Assembly: GCF_014269185.2 (NCBI RefSeq)
Contig: NZ_JABWRZ020000001.1
Span: forward strand, 893,001 to 957,000
DNA length: 64,000 nt
Source: Pseudomonas oryzicola
GTDB lineage: Bacteria; Pseudomonadota; Gammaproteobacteria; Pseudomonadales; Pseudomonadaceae
Direction: 5' to 3'
Each line of letters opens with the position of its first letter. Positions within the stretch are counted from its first letter, which is position 1. The notes beneath the pieces are model-generated. The model worked only from the letters and a program-made list of their open reading frames with translations, was not told the DNA's origin and made no database searches. The translations under genes were made by a program, and so were the position numbers. Below are positions 24,575-35,335 of this stretch, piece after piece.

Positions 24575-25720
24575 TCAGGCGCCCAGTTCGCGTACCAGCG
24601 AGTCGCGGGTGATTTCGCTGATCGACTTGGCACCGGTCAGCACCATGGCCACGCGCATTTCCTTCTCGAACAGCTCCAGCAGGTTCTTCACCCCGGCCTG
24701 GCCGTGTACGGCCAAGGCGTAGAGGAAGGCGCGGCCGATCAGCACGGTGTCGGCGCCCAGGGCGATCATGCGCACCACGTCGAGGCCGCTGCGGATGCCC
24801 GAGTCAGCCAGGATCTTCAGCTCACCCTTGACCGCGTCGGCAATCGCCGGCAAGGCACGGGCGCTGGACAGCACGCCGTCGAGCTGACGGCCGCCATGGT
24901 TGGACACGACAATACCGTCGGCACCGAACCTGACCGCATCGCGGGCATCATCGGCATCGAGGATGCCCTTGATGATCATCGGACCGTCCCAGAAGTCGCG
25001 GATCCATTCCAGGTCTTTCCAGGAGATCGACGGGTCGAAGTTGTTGGCCAGCCAGCCGATGTAGTCGGCCAGGCCGGTAGGGTTGCCACGGTAAGCGGAA
25101 ATATTGCCCAGGTCGTGCGGGCGGCCCATCACGCCGACATCCCACGCCCACTCGGGGTGGGTCATGGCCTGCAGCACGCGGCGCAGTGGGCCGTGCTTGC
25201 CGCTCATGCCGGAATGCGCGTCGCGGTAGCGGGCGCCGGGGGTGGGCATGTCGACGGTGAACACCAGGGTCTTGACCCCGGCAGCCTTGGCCCGCTCCAG
25301 GGCGTTGCGCATGAAGCCGCGGTCCTTGAGCACGTACAGCTGGAACCACATCGGCCGGTCGATGGCCGGCGCTACTTCTTCGATCGGGCACACCGACACC
25401 GTGGACATGGTGAACGGAATGCCATGCGCCGCCGCCGCGCGCGCCGCCTGCACTTCGCCGCGGCGGGCGTACATGCCGGTGAGGCCGACCGGGGCCAGGG
25501 CCACCGGCATGCTCAGGGTTTCGTCGAACAGGTGGGTTTCGAGGCTGAGCTCGGACATGTTCTTCAGCACGCGCTGGCGCAGGGCGATGCCGGCCAGGTC
25601 CGAGACGTTGTGGCGCAGGGTGTGCTCGGCGTAGGCGCCGCCGTCGGCATAGTGGAACAGGAAAGGAGGCAGCTTGCGTTGGGCCGCGGCGCGATAGTCG
25701 GTAGAGGCGGAAATGATCAT
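24575..25720 (-). CDS. lldD: L-lactate dehydrogenase (FMN, quinone-linked)
   Basis: A 381-residue FMN-dependent 2-hydroxyacid dehydrogenase of the inner-membrane face, converting L-lactate to pyruvate. The N-terminal [29 protein letters not shown] is typical of LldD. The TIM-barrel signatures include TLRHNVSDL, the FMN/active-site motif SNHGGRQLD (about residue 275, with catalytic His), and [13 protein letters not shown]. It is full length. It lies 63 bases downstream of lldP and 74 bases before the D-lactate enzyme, one operon under LldR. Confidence 0.97.
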   Translation of the reverse strand: MIISASTDYRAAAQRKLPPFLFHYADGGAYAEHTLRHNVSDLAGIALRQRVLKNMSELSLETHLFDETLSMPVALAPVGLTGMYARRGEVQAARAAAAHGIPFTMSTVSVCPIEEVAPAIDRPMWFQLYVLKDRGFMRNALERAKAAGVKTLVFTVDMPTPGARYRDAHSGMSGKHGPLRRVLQAMTHPEWAWDVGVMGRPHDLGNISAYRGNPTGLADYIGWLANNFDPSISWKDLEWIRDFWDGPMIIKGILDADDARDAVRFGADGIVVSNHGGRQLDGVLSSARALPAIADAVKGELKILADSGIRSGLDVVRMIALGADTVLIGRAFLYALAVHGQAGVKNLLELFEKEMRVAMVLTGAKSISEITRDSLVRELGA

Positions 25721-25783
25721 GGATTCTCGCAGCGTTGCTTGTGGGGATTGCCGGGCGCAACAGGGCGCCCGGCCCCTTTCACT

Positions 25784-27454
25784 TTAGTGATGGACCAGCA
25801 TGCCGGTCAGCCAGTAGGCCTGGATCAGGGTGATCAGGCCGACGATGGTGGCGAAGAACAGGCTGTGCTTGACGGTGAAGCGGAACAGGTCGGATTCCTT
25901 GCCGACCAGGCCGGTGGCGGCGCAGGCCACGGCGATCGATTGCGGCGAGATCATCTTGCCGGTTACCCCGCCGCTGGTGTTGGCTGCAACCAGCAAGGTG
26001 TCGTTGACCCCGATCTGGTGCGCGGTGGTGGCCTGCAGCGAGCTGAACAGGGCGTTGGACGAGGTGTCCGAGCCGGTCAGGAATACGCCCAGCCAGCCGA
26101 GGAACGGCGAGAAGAACGGGAACGCAGCGCCGGTACCGGCCAGCACAAGGGCCATGGTCGAGGACATGCCCGAGTAGTTGGTGACGAAGGCGAAGGCCAG
26201 CACCATGCCGATCGACAGGATCGGCCAGCGCAGTTCCCAGAAGGTTTCCTTGAAAGTGGTCAGACCAGTTTTGACGTTGATCTTCAGCACCGCCATGGAA
26301 ATCAGCGCCGAGAGGAAGATCGCGGTGCCGGTGGCGGAGATCGGGTCAAGCTTGAACACCGCCGGCATGGCGGTTGGCGCAGCCACGATCGGTGCGGCCT
26401 TGATCACCAGTTGGTCGAGGTGCGGGATGGCGAAGTTGAACACGAAGTTGTACATCGAACCGCCTGCCGCGAAGGCCGCCTTGAACGGCTTCAGGGTCCA
26501 GATGGTGACCAGTACGGTGAGGATCAGGAACGGCGACCAGGCCTTGAAGATCTCGCCAAGGCTGTAGGGGCTTGGCTGGCTGCCACTTGGCTGCACCACG
26601 GCGGCGCCCACGCTGCCTTTGGCTTCGGCGAACGAGCGCTTGGGCTGCCAGACTTTCAGGAACAGGGTCAGGGCGATCAGGCTGGCCAGGGCCGAGGTGA
26701 TGTCCGGCAGCTCCGGGCCGATGAAGTTCGAGGTGAAGTACTGGGTAACGGCGAAGCTCAGGCCGGCAACCAGGGCGGCAGGCCAGGTTTCCTTCACGCC
26801 GCGCAGGCCGTCCATCATGAATACCAGCCAGAACGGCACGAACAGCGACAGCAGCGGCAGCTGGCGACCGGTCATGGCGCCGATGTGGAAGGCGTCGATG
26901 CCGGTGACCTGGCCGGCCACGATGATCGGGATGCCCAGCGCGCCGAAGGCCACTGGCGCGGTGTTGGCGATCAGGCACAGGCCGGCGGCATACAGTGGGT
27001 TGAAGCCCAGGCCCACCAGCAGCGCGGCAGTGATTGCCACCGGTGCGCCAAAGCCCGCCGCACCTTCCAGGAAGGCGCCAAAGCAGAAGCCGATCAGCAG
27101 CACTTGCAGGCGCTGGTCATCGGTAATCGACAGCACCGAGCTGCGGATCACTTCGAACTGGCCGCTCTTGACCGTGAGTTTGTACAGGAACACCGCGGCA
27201 ACGATGATCCAGGCGATTGGCCAGAGGCCATAGAGGAAGCCGTACCCTGCGGCGGCGAACGCCATGTCGACAGGCATCTGGAAGGCAAAGATTGCCACCA
27301 GGATCGACAACGCCAGGGTGATGCTGCCGGCCACGTGGCCTTTGAGGCGGAACACGGCTAGGGCAAGGAAGAAGAAGACGATGGGGATGACCGCCGCCAG
27401 TGCGGACAGGCCGAGACTACCAAGCGGGCTATAGAATTGTTGCCAGGTTTGCAT
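25784..27454 (-). CDS. lldP: L-lactate permease
   Basis: A 556-residue transporter of the LctP family with about 12-14 membrane helices, importing lactate with protons. The start [29 protein letters not shown] and the internal [16 protein letters not shown] (about residue 145) are family hallmarks. First gene of the lactate operon; a palindromic LldR operator candidate lies 46 bases upstream. Confidence 0.97.
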   Translation of the reverse strand: MQTWQQFYSPLGSLGLSALAAVIPIVFFFLALAVFRLKGHVAGSITLALSILVAIFAFQMPVDMAFAAAGYGFLYGLWPIAWIIVAAVFLYKLTVKSGQFEVIRSSVLSITDDQRLQVLLIGFCFGAFLEGAAGFGAPVAITAALLVGLGFNPLYAAGLCLIANTAPVAFGALGIPIIVAGQVTGIDAFHIGAMTGRQLPLLSLFVPFWLVFMMDGLRGVKETWPAALVAGLSFAVTQYFTSNFIGPELPDITSALASLIALTLFLKVWQPKRSFAEAKGSVGAAVVQPSGSQPSPYSLGEIFKAWSPFLILTVLVTIWTLKPFKAAFAAGGSMYNFVFNFAIPHLDQLVIKAAPIVAAPTAMPAVFKLDPISATGTAIFLSALISMAVLKINVKTGLTTFKETFWELRWPILSIGMVLAFAFVTNYSGMSSTMALVLAGTGAAFPFFSPFLGWLGVFLTGSDTSSNALFSSLQATTAHQIGVNDTLLVAANTSGGVTGKMISPQSIAVACAATGLVGKESDLFRFTVKHSLFFATIVGLITLIQAYWLTGMLVHH

Positions 27455-27499
27455 ATGGGGTGGCCCCTAATTGTTGTTGGTCAGGCACTGGCATTGGAT

Positions 27500-27516
27500 A
27501 ATTGGTAATACCAATT
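27500..27516. promoter_or_regulatory. LldR operator candidate (17-bp palindrome)
   Basis: AATTGGTAATACCAATT is a perfect inverted repeat around one base. It matches the AATTGG…CCAATT plan of known LldR/GntR operators and sits between the divergent lldP and lldR genes. Confidence 0.8.
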
Positions 27517-27710
27517 TACAATGACTGGTCGCTAGGTTAAGAGCGCTGTCGTGGGTGTGTCAATTTGTCTCGCGCAAAACTTTGGTCGTGTGCCGATGAG
27601 TGGGCACCTGATGGGCAGGGAAAAATGTCACCTGATGGTGTTTGCACAACCCTGGATCGGCGAGAATAGACACCCCTGGAAATCTGCCGGGGGTTTGTGG
27701 AGAGCATGTG

Positions 27711-28478
27711 ATGGTTTTTGATCAGGTCCGCCAACGGCGCCTGTCCGATGACATCGTCGATCGGTTGGAAGGGATGATTCTGGAAGGCACGCTGACCTCC
27801 GGGCAGCGGCTGCCGGCCGAGCGCGTCCTGGCCGAGCAGTTCGGTGTGTCCCGCCCGTCACTGCGTGAGGCGATCCAGAAGCTGGTGGCCAAGGGGTTGT
27901 TGGTCAGCCGCCAGGGTGGGGGCAATTTCGTTGCCGAGTCGCTGGGCTCGACCTTCAGCGACCCATTGTTGCAGTTGCTCGAACACAGCGCCGAGGCGCA
28001 ACGTGACCTGCTGGAGTTTCGCCATACCCTGGAAGCTTCCTGCGCCTATTACGCCGCCCAGCGTGCCACCGAGCCGGACCGGGCGCGCCTGAAGGCGGCC
28101 TTTGATGCATTGCAGGACTGTTATGCCCGGGCCGATGAAGTGACCCGGGTAGAGGAGGGTGCAGCCGATGCGCGCTTCCACCTGGCGATTGCCGAGGCCA
28201 GCCATAACGCCGTGCTGCTGCACACCATTCGTGGCTTGTTCGACCTGCTCAAGCGCAACGTGGTGACCAACATCGGCGGCATGTATCAGCAACGTGCCGA
28301 GACCCGCGACATGCTGATCAGCCAGCATCGGGAGCTGTACCTGGCGATTGTCGAGGGCAGGGCGGACGATGCGCGGGAGGTGTCCAGCCGGCACATTCTG
28401 TATGTGCAGGAAGTGCTGGAAGAGGCGCAGGAAGAAGCGCAGCGGGTGGCGCGGGCGGAGCGGCGTAGCGGGCGTTGA
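27711..28478 (+). CDS. lldR: GntR/FadR-family regulator of lactate use
   Basis: A 255-residue repressor. The start is ATG 27711, after GGAGA at 9 bases; an in-frame GTG at 27708 is possible. It has an N-terminal winged helix (LSDDIVDRLEGMILEG, RLPAERVLAEQFGVSRPSLREAIQKL, GGGNFV) and a C-terminal FCD ligand domain with metal-binding histidines (ARFHLAIAEASHN, ISQHREL, SRHILYV). It probably binds the 17-bp palindrome and releases it on lactate. Divergent from the lld operon. Confidence 0.93.
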   Translation: MVFDQVRQRRLSDDIVDRLEGMILEGTLTSGQRLPAERVLAEQFGVSRPSLREAIQKLVAKGLLVSRQGGGNFVAESLGSTFSDPLLQLLEHSAEAQRDLLEFRHTLEASCAYYAAQRATEPDRARLKAAFDALQDCYARADEVTRVEEGAADARFHLAIAEASHNAVLLHTIRGLFDLLKRNVVTNIGGMYQQRAETRDMLISQHRELYLAIVEGRADDAREVSSRHILYVQEVLEEAQEEAQRVARAERRSGR

Positions 28479-28491
28479 GATCGGTGTTGGA

Positions 28492-28579
28492 TTCTTCGCG
28501 GGCTTGCCCGCTCCCACAGGATATGCGCCGGACCCGAAGGTGGCGCGATACCTGTGGGAGCGGGCGAGCCCGCGAAGAG
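28492..28579. repeat. Paired REP palindromes (BIME)
   Basis: Two inverted copies, at 28492-28520 and 28551-28579, share the core CTTCGCGGGC(t/g)(t/a)GCCCGCTCCCACAGG in opposite orientation with a 30-base spacer. Typical of P. putida intergenic REPs; between convergent lldR and smpB. Confidence 0.88.
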
Positions 28580-28604
28580 GCCGGAGCAGGCTGAAGAAGA
28601 GGTA

Positions 28605-29087
28605 TTACTCTTCCTTGCCCTTGTTCCGCACGGCCCGCTGCAGCTCGCGGTTGGAATCGCGCTCGCGCATGGTGTCGCGCTTGTCGAATTCCTTCTTGCC
28701 CTTGCCCAGTGCGATCTCGCACTTGATCAGGTGCTTGCTCCAGTACAGCGCCAAGGCCACACAGGTATAGCCTTTTTGCGCCACGGCCGCTTCCAGGCGT
28801 TCCAGCTCGCGCTTGTTCAGCAGCAGCTTGCGCGTACGGATTGGGTCGGCGATGACGTGGGTGCTGGCCGTGGTCAGCGGGGTGATGTGGCTGCCGAACA
28901 GCCAGGCTTCACCGTCCTTCAGCAGTACGTAGCTGTCAGTCAGGTGGGCCTTGCCGGCTCGCAGGCTTTTTACTTCCCAGCCGGACAGGACCAGCCCGGC
29001 CTCGAACTTGTGTTCGATGAAGTAATCGTGTCGCGCCTTCTTGTTTTGCGCGATGGTCCCGGTCGGATGTTTTTTTTGCTTAGCCAT
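28605..29087 (-). CDS. smpB: SsrA-binding protein SmpB
   Basis: A 160-residue RNA-binding protein that delivers tmRNA to stalled ribosomes. The full family sequence is evident: [35 protein letters not shown], then [11 protein letters not shown] and the basic C-terminal tail ([23 protein letters not shown]) that enters the mRNA channel. Start ATG 29087. Its partner ssrA is about 8 kb to the left. Confidence 0.98.
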   Translation of the reverse strand: MAKQKKHPTGTIAQNKKARHDYFIEHKFEAGLVLSGWEVKSLRAGKAHLTDSYVLLKDGEAWLFGSHITPLTTASTHVIADPIRTRKLLLNKRELERLEAAVAQKGYTCVALALYWSKHLIKCEIALGKGKKEFDKRDTMRERDSNRELQRAVRNKGKEE

Positions 29088-29250
29088 AGGGGCGGCATTA
29101 TAGGCAAGTCGGAGCGTCGTCCGCTATGGGATTTCGGTGTGCTTGAGCCACCGGAATGAATACCGGACAATACGGACGCTGTCATAGCTACACAAACTGT
29201 TTTCGGCACGCTGCGAAGCACCGCCACCCAGCCCTGGAAGTGACGCCTGG

Positions 29251-29685
29251 ATGACTACCCATATTCAACGCTCCGCCCTGCTGCCATACCCCGCCAAGGC
29301 GCTTTACGACCTGGTCAACGATGTCGCCAGCTACCCGGATTTCCTGCCTTGGTGCTCCGACTCCACGGTGCTCGAAGCCAGCGACACGCAAATGCGCGCC
29401 AAGCTTGAGGTGGCCAAGGGCGGCATGAGCCAGCAGTTCGTTACACGTAACGTGCTGGTGCCGGGGCAGTCCATCGAGATGAATCTTGAGGAAGGGCCGT
29501 TCACCCAGTTGCATGGCCTGTGGGTGTTCAAGCCGCTGGGGGAAAAGGCCTGCAAGATCAGCCTCGACCTGTCGTTTGATTACGCCGGGCCGATCGTGCG
29601 TGCCACGCTGGGCCCGCTGTTCAACCAGGCGGCCAACACCCTGGTCGATGCGTTCTGCCAGCGTGCCAAGCAGCTGAACAGCTGA
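29251..29685 (+). CDS. ratA: RatA-family START-like protein
   Basis: A 144-residue polyketide-cyclase/START-domain protein. The start MTTHIQRSALLPYPAKALYDLVNDVASYPDFLPWC is diagnostic. E. coli RatA has been described as a ribosome-association toxin; homologues are also studied as COQ10-like ubiquinone-binding proteins, so the true role here may be in respiration. Divergent from smpB as in many gamma-proteobacteria. An intrinsic terminator follows directly, and no rnfH gene is seen between ratA and bamE, where some relatives have one. Confidence 0.93.
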   Translation: MTTHIQRSALLPYPAKALYDLVNDVASYPDFLPWCSDSTVLEASDTQMRAKLEVAKGGMSQQFVTRNVLVPGQSIEMNLEEGPFTQLHGLWVFKPLGEKACKISLDLSFDYAGPIVRATLGPLFNQAANTLVDAFCQRAKQLNS

Positions 29686-29701
29686 CTGCAAAAGCGGCAA
29701 T

Positions 29702-29732
29702 AAAAAAGCCCGGAACTGGTCCGGGCTTTTTT
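29702..29732. terminator. Bidirectional intrinsic terminator (ratA / bamE)
   Basis: An 11-bp stem (AAAAAGCCCGG / CCGGGCTTTTT) with a 7-base loop. U-runs serve both the plus-strand ratA and the convergent minus-strand bamE. Confidence 0.92.
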
Positions 29733-29747
29733 GTACCTGCCCGCCGC

Positions 29748-30281
29748 TTACTGAGGCGAGGTTTCCAGCGGTGCGGGGGTTGGCACCGGGGTGGTCTCGA
29801 TGGTGTCGATCTCGCGCTGGATGGATTCTTCCACCGAACCTGGCTTGGCCGGTTTCTCTTCTGGCTGCGCGCTTGGCTGCCCTGGTTGAGTGGCCGGGCT
29901 GACCGTGGTGTCGCCGCTGCCACCGAGGATTTCCTGGTCGCGGCTGACGCCTGGCATGAAGTCGCCGGACAGGCTCACCAGCTGGTCGCTTTCGTTGAAG
30001 AACACGCTCATGCGTTCCTGCTGACGTTTGCCGCCGCCTGGCTGGATGCTGTACAGGTAATCCCAGCGATTGGTGTGGAAGGTGTCCTGGATCAGCGGGT
30101 TACCCATGATAAACCTTACTTGCCGACGGGTCATTCCGGGGCGCAATTGGTCTATCATGTCTTGCGTAACGACATTGCCCTGCTGGATGTCGATTTTGTA
30201 AACCCCGGGAAACGAGCAACCGGCGAGTGCGAGCAGTCCCACTAGGGTGAGGCTGGTTAGCAAGAGCTTGGTGTTTTGCAT
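29748..30281 (-). CDS. bamE: Outer membrane protein assembly factor BamE (OmlA)
   Basis: A 177-residue lipoprotein. ATG 30281 gives the signal [22 protein letters not shown] with lipobox LAGC. The conserved SmpA/OmlA domain follows: [34 protein letters not shown]. The C-terminal 60 residues are Pro/Glu/Thr-rich and probably disordered. It is part of the BAM complex that folds outer-membrane barrel proteins. Divergent from fur, the classic omlA–fur arrangement. Confidence 0.96.
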   Translation of the reverse strand: MQNTKLLLTSLTLVGLLALAGCSFPGVYKIDIQQGNVVTQDMIDQLRPGMTRRQVRFIMGNPLIQDTFHTNRWDYLYSIQPGGGKRQQERMSVFFNESDQLVSLSGDFMPGVSRDQEILGGSGDTTVSPATQPGQPSAQPEEKPAKPGSVEESIQREIDTIETTPVPTPAPLETSPQ

Positions 30282-30378
30282 CGGTGGGCGACTTCCACTA
30301 TCTTGGCTGGACAACGTAAACCCCGATCATACCCGTATTAAGAGAAGCTGCGAAGCAGCATCGGCGAGAAAGCTGACC

Positions 30379-30783
30379 ATGGTTGAAAATAGCGAATTGC
30401 GCAAAGCCGGTCTCAAGGTGACCCTGCCTCGAGTCAAGATCCTACAGATGCTCGACTCGACCGAGCAGCGCCACATGAGCGCCGAGGATGTCTACAAGGC
30501 GCTGATGGAAGCTGGCGAAGACGTGGGCCTGGCCACCGTCTATCGCGTACTGACCCAGTTCGAAGCGGCGGGTCTGGTGGTTCGCCACAACTTCGACGGC
30601 GGTCATGCAGTATTCGAACTGGCTGACGGTGGCCACCACGATCATATGGTCAACGTGGATACCAGCGAAGTCATCGAGTTCATGGATGCCGAGATCGAGA
30701 AGCGTCAGCGCGAAATCGTGGCCGAGCATGGCTATGAGCTGGTGGACCACAATCTGGTCCTGTATGTGCGTAAGAAGAAGTAA
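30379..30783 (+). CDS. fur: Ferric uptake regulator
   Basis: A 134-residue iron-responsive repressor starting MVENSELRKAGLKVTLPR (ATG 30379). It has a winged-helix DNA-binding domain (residues 1-85, including AEDVYKALMEAGEDVGLATVYRVL) and a metal-binding dimer domain with HHDHMVNV (about 87-94) and a C-terminal HNLVLYVRKKK. It lacks the CxxC zinc pair of E. coli Fur, as is normal for Pseudomonas Fur. It probably acts on the Fur-box candidates at 6.5 and 9.1 kb. Confidence 0.98.
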   Translation: MVENSELRKAGLKVTLPRVKILQMLDSTEQRHMSAEDVYKALMEAGEDVGLATVYRVLTQFEAAGLVVRHNFDGGHAVFELADGGHHDHMVNVDTSEVIEFMDAEIEKRQREIVAEHGYELVDHNLVLYVRKKK

Positions 30784-30807
30784 CGATTTTCTATCGTTAT
30801 GAATGAC

Positions 30808-30831
30808 AAAGGCGACCTTCGGGTCGCCTTT
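30808..30831 (+). terminator. Hairpin terminator after fur
   Basis: A 10-bp stem (AAAGGCGACC / GGTCGCCTTT) with a UUCG-type tetraloop. The arms end in A and T runs, so it can work in both directions for fur and the convergent recN. Confidence 0.9.
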
Positions 30832-30883
30832 GTGCTTTATAGGCTCGGCAGGAAAATGCAGTCGACCTGCACTGCCGCCGGCA

Positions 30884-32557
30884 TCAAACCTTGCCGGAAA
30901 CCACCATCTTGCGCGCATGCGCCAGCGATTCCTTGGTCAGGTCGATGCCGCCGAGCATACGCGCTACTTCCTCGACCCGCTCGCGCTTGCCCAGGCTGGT
31001 CACGGCAGTGTGGGTGGTGTCGCTGTTACGCACCTTGTGCACGAACAGGTGATGATGCCCTTGTGCTGCAACCTGCGGCAGGTGAGTCACGGTCAGCACC
31101 TGGCCGCGTTCGCCCAGGCGGCGCAACAGCTGGCCGACGATTTCTGCAGTCGGCCCACCGATGCCGACGTCGACTTCGTCGAACACCAGGGTAGGAATGC
31201 GCGAGGTCTGCGCGGTAATCACCTGGATCGCCAGGCTGATGCGCGAAAGCTCACCACCTGAGGCGACCTTGGCCAGGCCCTTGAGCGGCTGGCCGGGGTT
31301 GGCGCTGACCAGCAGTTCGATCTGCTCCAGGCCATGAGGTGACAGGTCGGTGCCCTCGTTTGGCGTCAGGGCGATGCAGAAGCGCCCACCGGGCATGCCC
31401 AGGCGCTGGATTTCCTGCTCGACGGCCACCGCCAGCTGTTGCGCGGCCTGCTGGCGCAGGGCGCTGAGCTCGCGGGCCTTCTCCTTATAGTGTTGGGCGA
31501 AGGCAGCCAGCTCCTCGCCCAGCCGCTCGATCGACTCGTCGCTGGCGTTCAGGCCTTCCAGTTCTTCCATCAGCTGCTGCTGCAGGTGGGGCAGTTCGGT
31601 GGGGTGTACGCGGTGTTTGCGCGCCAGCGTATAGATGGTGTCGAGGCGCTCTTCCAGGGCCTGCAGGCGCATGGGGTCGGCATCGAAGTTGTCGAGGAAG
31701 CGGTTGAGCTCGCCGACGGCTTCCTCGACCTGGATCTGCGCGCTGGCGATCAGGTTGGCCGCCTCGCTCAGTGCCTTGGGCGAGTGGGTGGCGGCCCCCA
31801 GGCGGTTGAGGCTGGCGGTGAGGGCGCTGAGCACATTGCCCGAGTCGCTTTCGCTGCACTGGTCGATCACCTGGCGGCAGATGCCGAACAGGGCTTCGGC
31901 GCTGGTCAGCTGCTTGTGTTCCTGCTCCAGTTGCTCCAGTTCGTGCTCGCCCAGGCCGAGGTTGTCGAGTTCTTCCAGCTGGTAGCTGAGCAACTGGTGG
32001 CGGGCGCGTTGCTCGTCGCCGGAATTGGACAGGCGCTCCAGCTCCAGGCGGGTCTGGTTCCAGCGCTTGGCGGCCAGCTGCACCTGGCAGGCCAGGTCGA
32101 CGGCGCCGGCGTACTCGTCGAGCAGGCGGCGGTGGGTGTCGGTCTTCAGCAGCGACTGGTGCTCATGCTGGCTGTGGATGTCGATCAGCAGCTCGCCCAG
32201 TGCCTTGAGGTCGCCGAGCGGGCAGGGCGTGCCGTTGATGTAGCCGCGGCTGCGGCCTTCGGCGGTGATCACCCGGCGCAGGATGCACAGGCCGTCGTTG
32301 TCCAGGTCGCGCTCGGCCAGCCAGGCATGGGCCTCGGGAATGTCCACCAGGTCGAAGGTGGCGAGGATGTCCGCCTTGTCCGTGCCGGGGCGCACCACGC
32401 CGCTGTCGGCCCGGTCGCCCAGGGCCAGGCCGAGGGCATCGAGCATGATCGATTTGCCGGCGCCGGTTTCGCCGGTGATGACGGACATGCCGCGTGCGAT
32501 CTCGAGGTCGAGGTGTTCGACGATGGCGTAGTTGTGAATGGACAGGTGCACCAGCAT
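30884..32557 (-). CDS. recN: DNA repair protein RecN
   Basis: A 557-residue SMC-like ATPase for double-strand-break repair. The start MLVHLSIHNYAIVEHLDLEI is standard for RecN. Walker A is GETGAGKS (29-36). A long coiled-coil middle (about 150-390) has abundant Leu/Glu/Gln. The C-terminal ABC signature (LAKVASGGELSRISLAIQVI) and Walker B (PTLVFDEVDVGIGG) are near 440-480. Usually SOS-induced; I did not identify a clear LexA box in the short upstream region. Confidence 0.97.
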   Translation of the reverse strand: MLVHLSIHNYAIVEHLDLEIARGMSVITGETGAGKSIMLDALGLALGDRADSGVVRPGTDKADILATFDLVDIPEAHAWLAERDLDNDGLCILRRVITAEGRSRGYINGTPCPLGDLKALGELLIDIHSQHEHQSLLKTDTHRRLLDEYAGAVDLACQVQLAAKRWNQTRLELERLSNSGDEQRARHQLLSYQLEELDNLGLGEHELEQLEQEHKQLTSAEALFGICRQVIDQCSESDSGNVLSALTASLNRLGAATHSPKALSEAANLIASAQIQVEEAVGELNRFLDNFDADPMRLQALEERLDTIYTLARKHRVHPTELPHLQQQLMEELEGLNASDESIERLGEELAAFAQHYKEKARELSALRQQAAQQLAVAVEQEIQRLGMPGGRFCIALTPNEGTDLSPHGLEQIELLVSANPGQPLKGLAKVASGGELSRISLAIQVITAQTSRIPTLVFDEVDVGIGGPTAEIVGQLLRRLGERGQVLTVTHLPQVAAQGHHHLFVHKVRNSDTTHTAVTSLGKRERVEEVARMLGGIDLTKESLAHARKMVVSGKV

Positions 32558-32664
32558 GAGGGCAGCTCCCGAAAGTCAGGTCTGGTTATTTATACAGTAC
32601 TTTTTTCAGGCCTGCCAATGCCCTTTGCCGGATTGTGTTGCCGGGCGGAAAACCACCTTGCCCC

Positions 32665-32692
32665 CTTGAAGCTGGTTTTTCCGGCCCCATAT
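32665..32692 (+). promoter_or_regulatory. Sigma-32 (heat-shock) promoter of grpE
   Basis: The -35 element CTTGAAG (32665-32671), a 13-base spacer and the -10 element CCCCATAT (32685-32692) fit the RpoH consensus very well. It lies about 60 bases upstream of the grpE start and should drive grpE and perhaps dnaK in heat shock. Confidence 0.85.
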
Positions 32693-32750
32693 AGCCGACA
32701 TCCAAGGCGAGCGTGGCTCGCAGTCCACAAATTTGCGCAGGAGAGACCCC

Positions 32751-33308
32751 ATGGCTGATGAGCAGCTGAACGAGAAAGACCTTAACGTGGAAGAAGCCGG
32801 TGCAGGCAATACTGCTGACGCCCGTGTTCTGGAACTCGAGGAACAGCTGGCCGCAGCCAAGGATCAGGCGCTGCGCGCCGTTGCCGACGTGCAGAATGCG
32901 CGTCGTCGTGCCGAGCAGGATGTCGAGAAGGCCCACAAGTTCGCCCTGGAGAAATTCTCCGGCGACCTGCTGCCGGTGATCGACAGCCTGGAACTGGCCC
33001 TGGCCCACTCCAGTGCCGATGACGAGAACGTCAAGCAGATCCGCGAAGGTGTGGAGCTGACCCTGAAGATGTTCCAGGACACCCTCAAGCGCTACAACCT
33101 CGAAGCCATCGACCCGCATGGCCAGCCGTTCAACCCTGAGCATCACCAGGCCATGGCCATGCAGGAAAACGCCGAGGTGGAGCCGAACAGCGTGCTCAAC
33201 GTGTTCCAGAAGGGTTACCTGCTCAACGGCCGTCTGCTGCGCCCCGCCATGGTGGTGGTCAGCAAGGCGCCGAGCGCACCGCAACCCTCTATCGATGAAA
33301 AGGCTTGA
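32751..33308 (+). CDS. grpE: Nucleotide exchange factor GrpE
   Basis: A 185-residue dimeric cochaperone of DnaK. Start [11 protein letters not shown] at ATG 32751 (AGGAGAGACCCC upstream). It has an N-terminal coiled coil ([38 protein letters not shown]) and a C-terminal beta-wing ([10 protein letters not shown]…[23 protein letters not shown]). First of the grpE–dnaK–dnaJ heat-shock genes, with a sigma-32 promoter upstream. Confidence 0.98.
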   Translation: MADEQLNEKDLNVEEAGAGNTADARVLELEEQLAAAKDQALRAVADVQNARRRAEQDVEKAHKFALEKFSGDLLPVIDSLELALAHSSADDENVKQIREGVELTLKMFQDTLKRYNLEAIDPHGQPFNPEHHQAMAMQENAEVEPNSVLNVFQKGYLLNGRLLRPAMVVVSKAPSAPQPSIDEKA

Positions 33309-33409
33309 AATCCTTCCGGGCATCCCCATCTAGGTGTCAAGCCTTCAAGTATTACCGCAGTTGGCCAAAGTAGTCGCTGCTACCAAATTCAAGTTTCGGG
33401 AGAGTTAAC

Positions 33410-35335
33410 ATGGGCAAAATCATCGGTATCGACCTGGGGACCACCAACTCGTGCGTCTCCGTTCTGGAAAACGGTAACGTCAAGGTCATCGAAAACGCCG
33501 AAGGCGCGCGTACCACCCCTTCGATCGTGGCCTACGCCAACGACGGCGAAATCCTGGTAGGTCAGTCGGCCAAGCGCCAGGCTGTAACCAACCCGCACAA
33601 CACCCTGTTCGCAGTGAAGCGCCTGATCGGCCGCCGCTTCGAAGAAGATGTCGTGCAGAAAGACATCAAGCTGGTGCCGTACAAGATCGTCAAGGCCGGC
33701 AATGGCGACGCCTGGGTACAGGCCAGTGGCAAGGACATGGCGCCGCCGCAGATCAGTGCCGAAGTCCTGAAGAAGATGAAAAAGACCGCCGAAGACTACC
33801 TCGGCGAGCCAGTCACCGAAGCGGTCATCACCGTTCCGGCCTACTTCAACGACAGCCAGCGCCAGGCCACCAAGGACGCCGGTCGTATCGCCGGCCTGGA
33901 CGTGAAGCGCATCATCAACGAACCGACCGCCGCTGCGCTGGCCTATGGCATGGACAAGGCCAAGGGCGACCACACCGTCATCGTCTATGACCTCGGTGGT
34001 GGTACCTTCGACGTGTCGGTCATCGAAATCGCCGAAGTCGACGGTGAGCATCAGTTCGAAGTACTGGCCACCAACGGTGACACCTTCCTCGGTGGTGAAG
34101 ACTTCGACATGCGCCTGATCGACTACCTCGTCGACGAGTTCAAGAAAGAGTCCGGCATGGACCTGAAGAACGATCCGCTGGCTCTGCAGCGCCTGAAGGA
34201 AGCTGCCGAGAAGGCCAAGATCGAGCTGTCGTCCTCGCAGTCGACCGACGTCAACCTGCCGTACATCACTGCAGACGCTACCGGTCCGAAGCACCTGAAC
34301 GTGAAGATCTCCCGCGCCAAGCTGGAGTCGCTGGTCGAAGACCTGGTTCAGCGTACCATCGAGCCGTGCCGCATCGCCCTGAAAGACGCTGGCATCGACG
34401 TCGCCAAGATCGACGACGTGATCCTGGTCGGTGGCCAGACCCGCATGCCGCTGGTACAGAAAGCCGTTGCCGACTTCTTCGGCAAGGAAGCCCGCAAGGA
34501 CGTCAACCCGGACGAAGCCGTGGCCATGGGTGCCGCCATCCAGGGCGCCGTACTGGCCGGTGACGTCAAGGACGTACTGCTGCTGGACGTCAGCCCGCTG
34601 ACCCTGGGTATCGAAACCATGGGTGGCGTGATGACTTCGCTGATCGAGAAGAACACCACCATCCCGACCAAGAAGTCGCAGGTGTTCTCGACTGCCGACG
34701 ACAACCAGGCTGCGGTGACCATTCACGTGCTGCAGGGTGAGCGCAAGCAGGCTGCCCAGAACAAGTCGCTGGGCAAGTTCGACCTGGCTGACATCCCGCC
34801 GGCTCCGCGTGGCGTACCGCAGATCGAAGTGACCTTCGACATCGACGCCAACGGCATCCTGCACGTCAGCGCCAAGGACAAGGCCACCGGCAAGTCGCAG
34901 TCGATCGTGATCAAGGCCAACTCCGGCCTGTCGGACGAAGAAATCGAGCGCATGGTGCGTGACGCCGAGGCCAACGCCGAGGAAGACCGCAAGTTCGAAG
35001 AGTTGGCCGCTGCCCGTAACCAGGGTGACGCGCTGGTTCACTCGACCCGCAAGATGGTCGCTGACGCCGGTGACAAGGTTACCGCCGAAGAGAAAACCGC
35101 CATCGAGGCTGCCGTGGTTGCCCTGGAAGCCGCTGTCAAAGGCGACGACAAGGCTGCCATCGACGCCAAGGTCGAAGAGCTGTCCAAGGTTTCGGCTCCG
35201 GTTGCCCAGAAGATGTACGCCGAGCAGTCGGCCGAACAGCCTCAGGGTGGCGCGCAGCACGCCGAGCCGGAAGCCAAGCACGATGATGTGGTTGACGCCG
35301 AGTTCGAAGAAGTGAAAGACAACAACAAGCAGTAA
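33410..35335 (+). CDS. dnaK: Chaperone DnaK (Hsp70)
   Basis: A 641-residue Hsp70. The N-terminal ATPase domain begins [16 protein letters not shown], with [17 protein letters not shown] and [13 protein letters not shown]; the linker and substrate domain start near [19 protein letters not shown]. The C-terminal lid ends in an acidic [17 protein letters not shown]. About 100 bases separate it from grpE. ATG 33410 follows GGGAG. Confidence 0.99.
   Translation: MGKIIGIDLGTTNSCVSVLENGNVKVIENAEGARTTPSIVAYANDGEILVGQSAKRQAVTNPHNTLFAVKRLIGRRFEEDVVQKDIKLVPYKIVKAGNGDAWVQASGKDMAPPQISAEVLKKMKKTAEDYLGEPVTEAVITVPAYFNDSQRQATKDAGRIAGLDVKRIINEPTAAALAYGMDKAKGDHTVIVYDLGGGTFDVSVIEIAEVDGEHQFEVLATNGDTFLGGEDFDMRLIDYLVDEFKKESGMDLKNDPLALQRLKEAAEKAKIELSSSQSTDVNLPYITADATGPKHLNVKISRAKLESLVEDLVQRTIEPCRIALKDAGIDVAKIDDVILVGGQTRMPLVQKAVADFFGKEARKDVNPDEAVAMGAAIQGAVLAGDVKDVLLLDVSPLTLGIETMGGVMTSLIEKNTTIPTKKSQVFSTADDNQAAVTIHVLQGERKQAAQNKSLGKFDLADIPPAPRGVPQIEVTFDIDANGILHVSAKDKATGKSQSIVIKANSGLSDEEIERMVRDAEANAEEDRKFEELAAARNQGDALVHSTRKMVADAGDKVTAEEKTAIEAAVVALEAAVKGDDKAAIDAKVEELSKVSAPVAQKMYAEQSAEQPQGGAQHAEPEAKHDDVVDAEFEEVKDNNKQ

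Noticed and set aside
22410..27361. Long plus-strand frames opposite the lactate operon
   Set aside because: Compositionally biased (Gly/Gln/Ala/His-rich) shadows of dld, lldD and lldP.
28492..28579. CRISPR array
   Set aside because: The repeated units are inverted REP palindromes in single pairs, not direct repeats with unique spacers; no cas genes are in the window.
29685..29748. An rnfH gene between ratA and bamE
   Set aside because: Only about 60 bases are available and they are filled by a terminator; no frame resembles RnfH.
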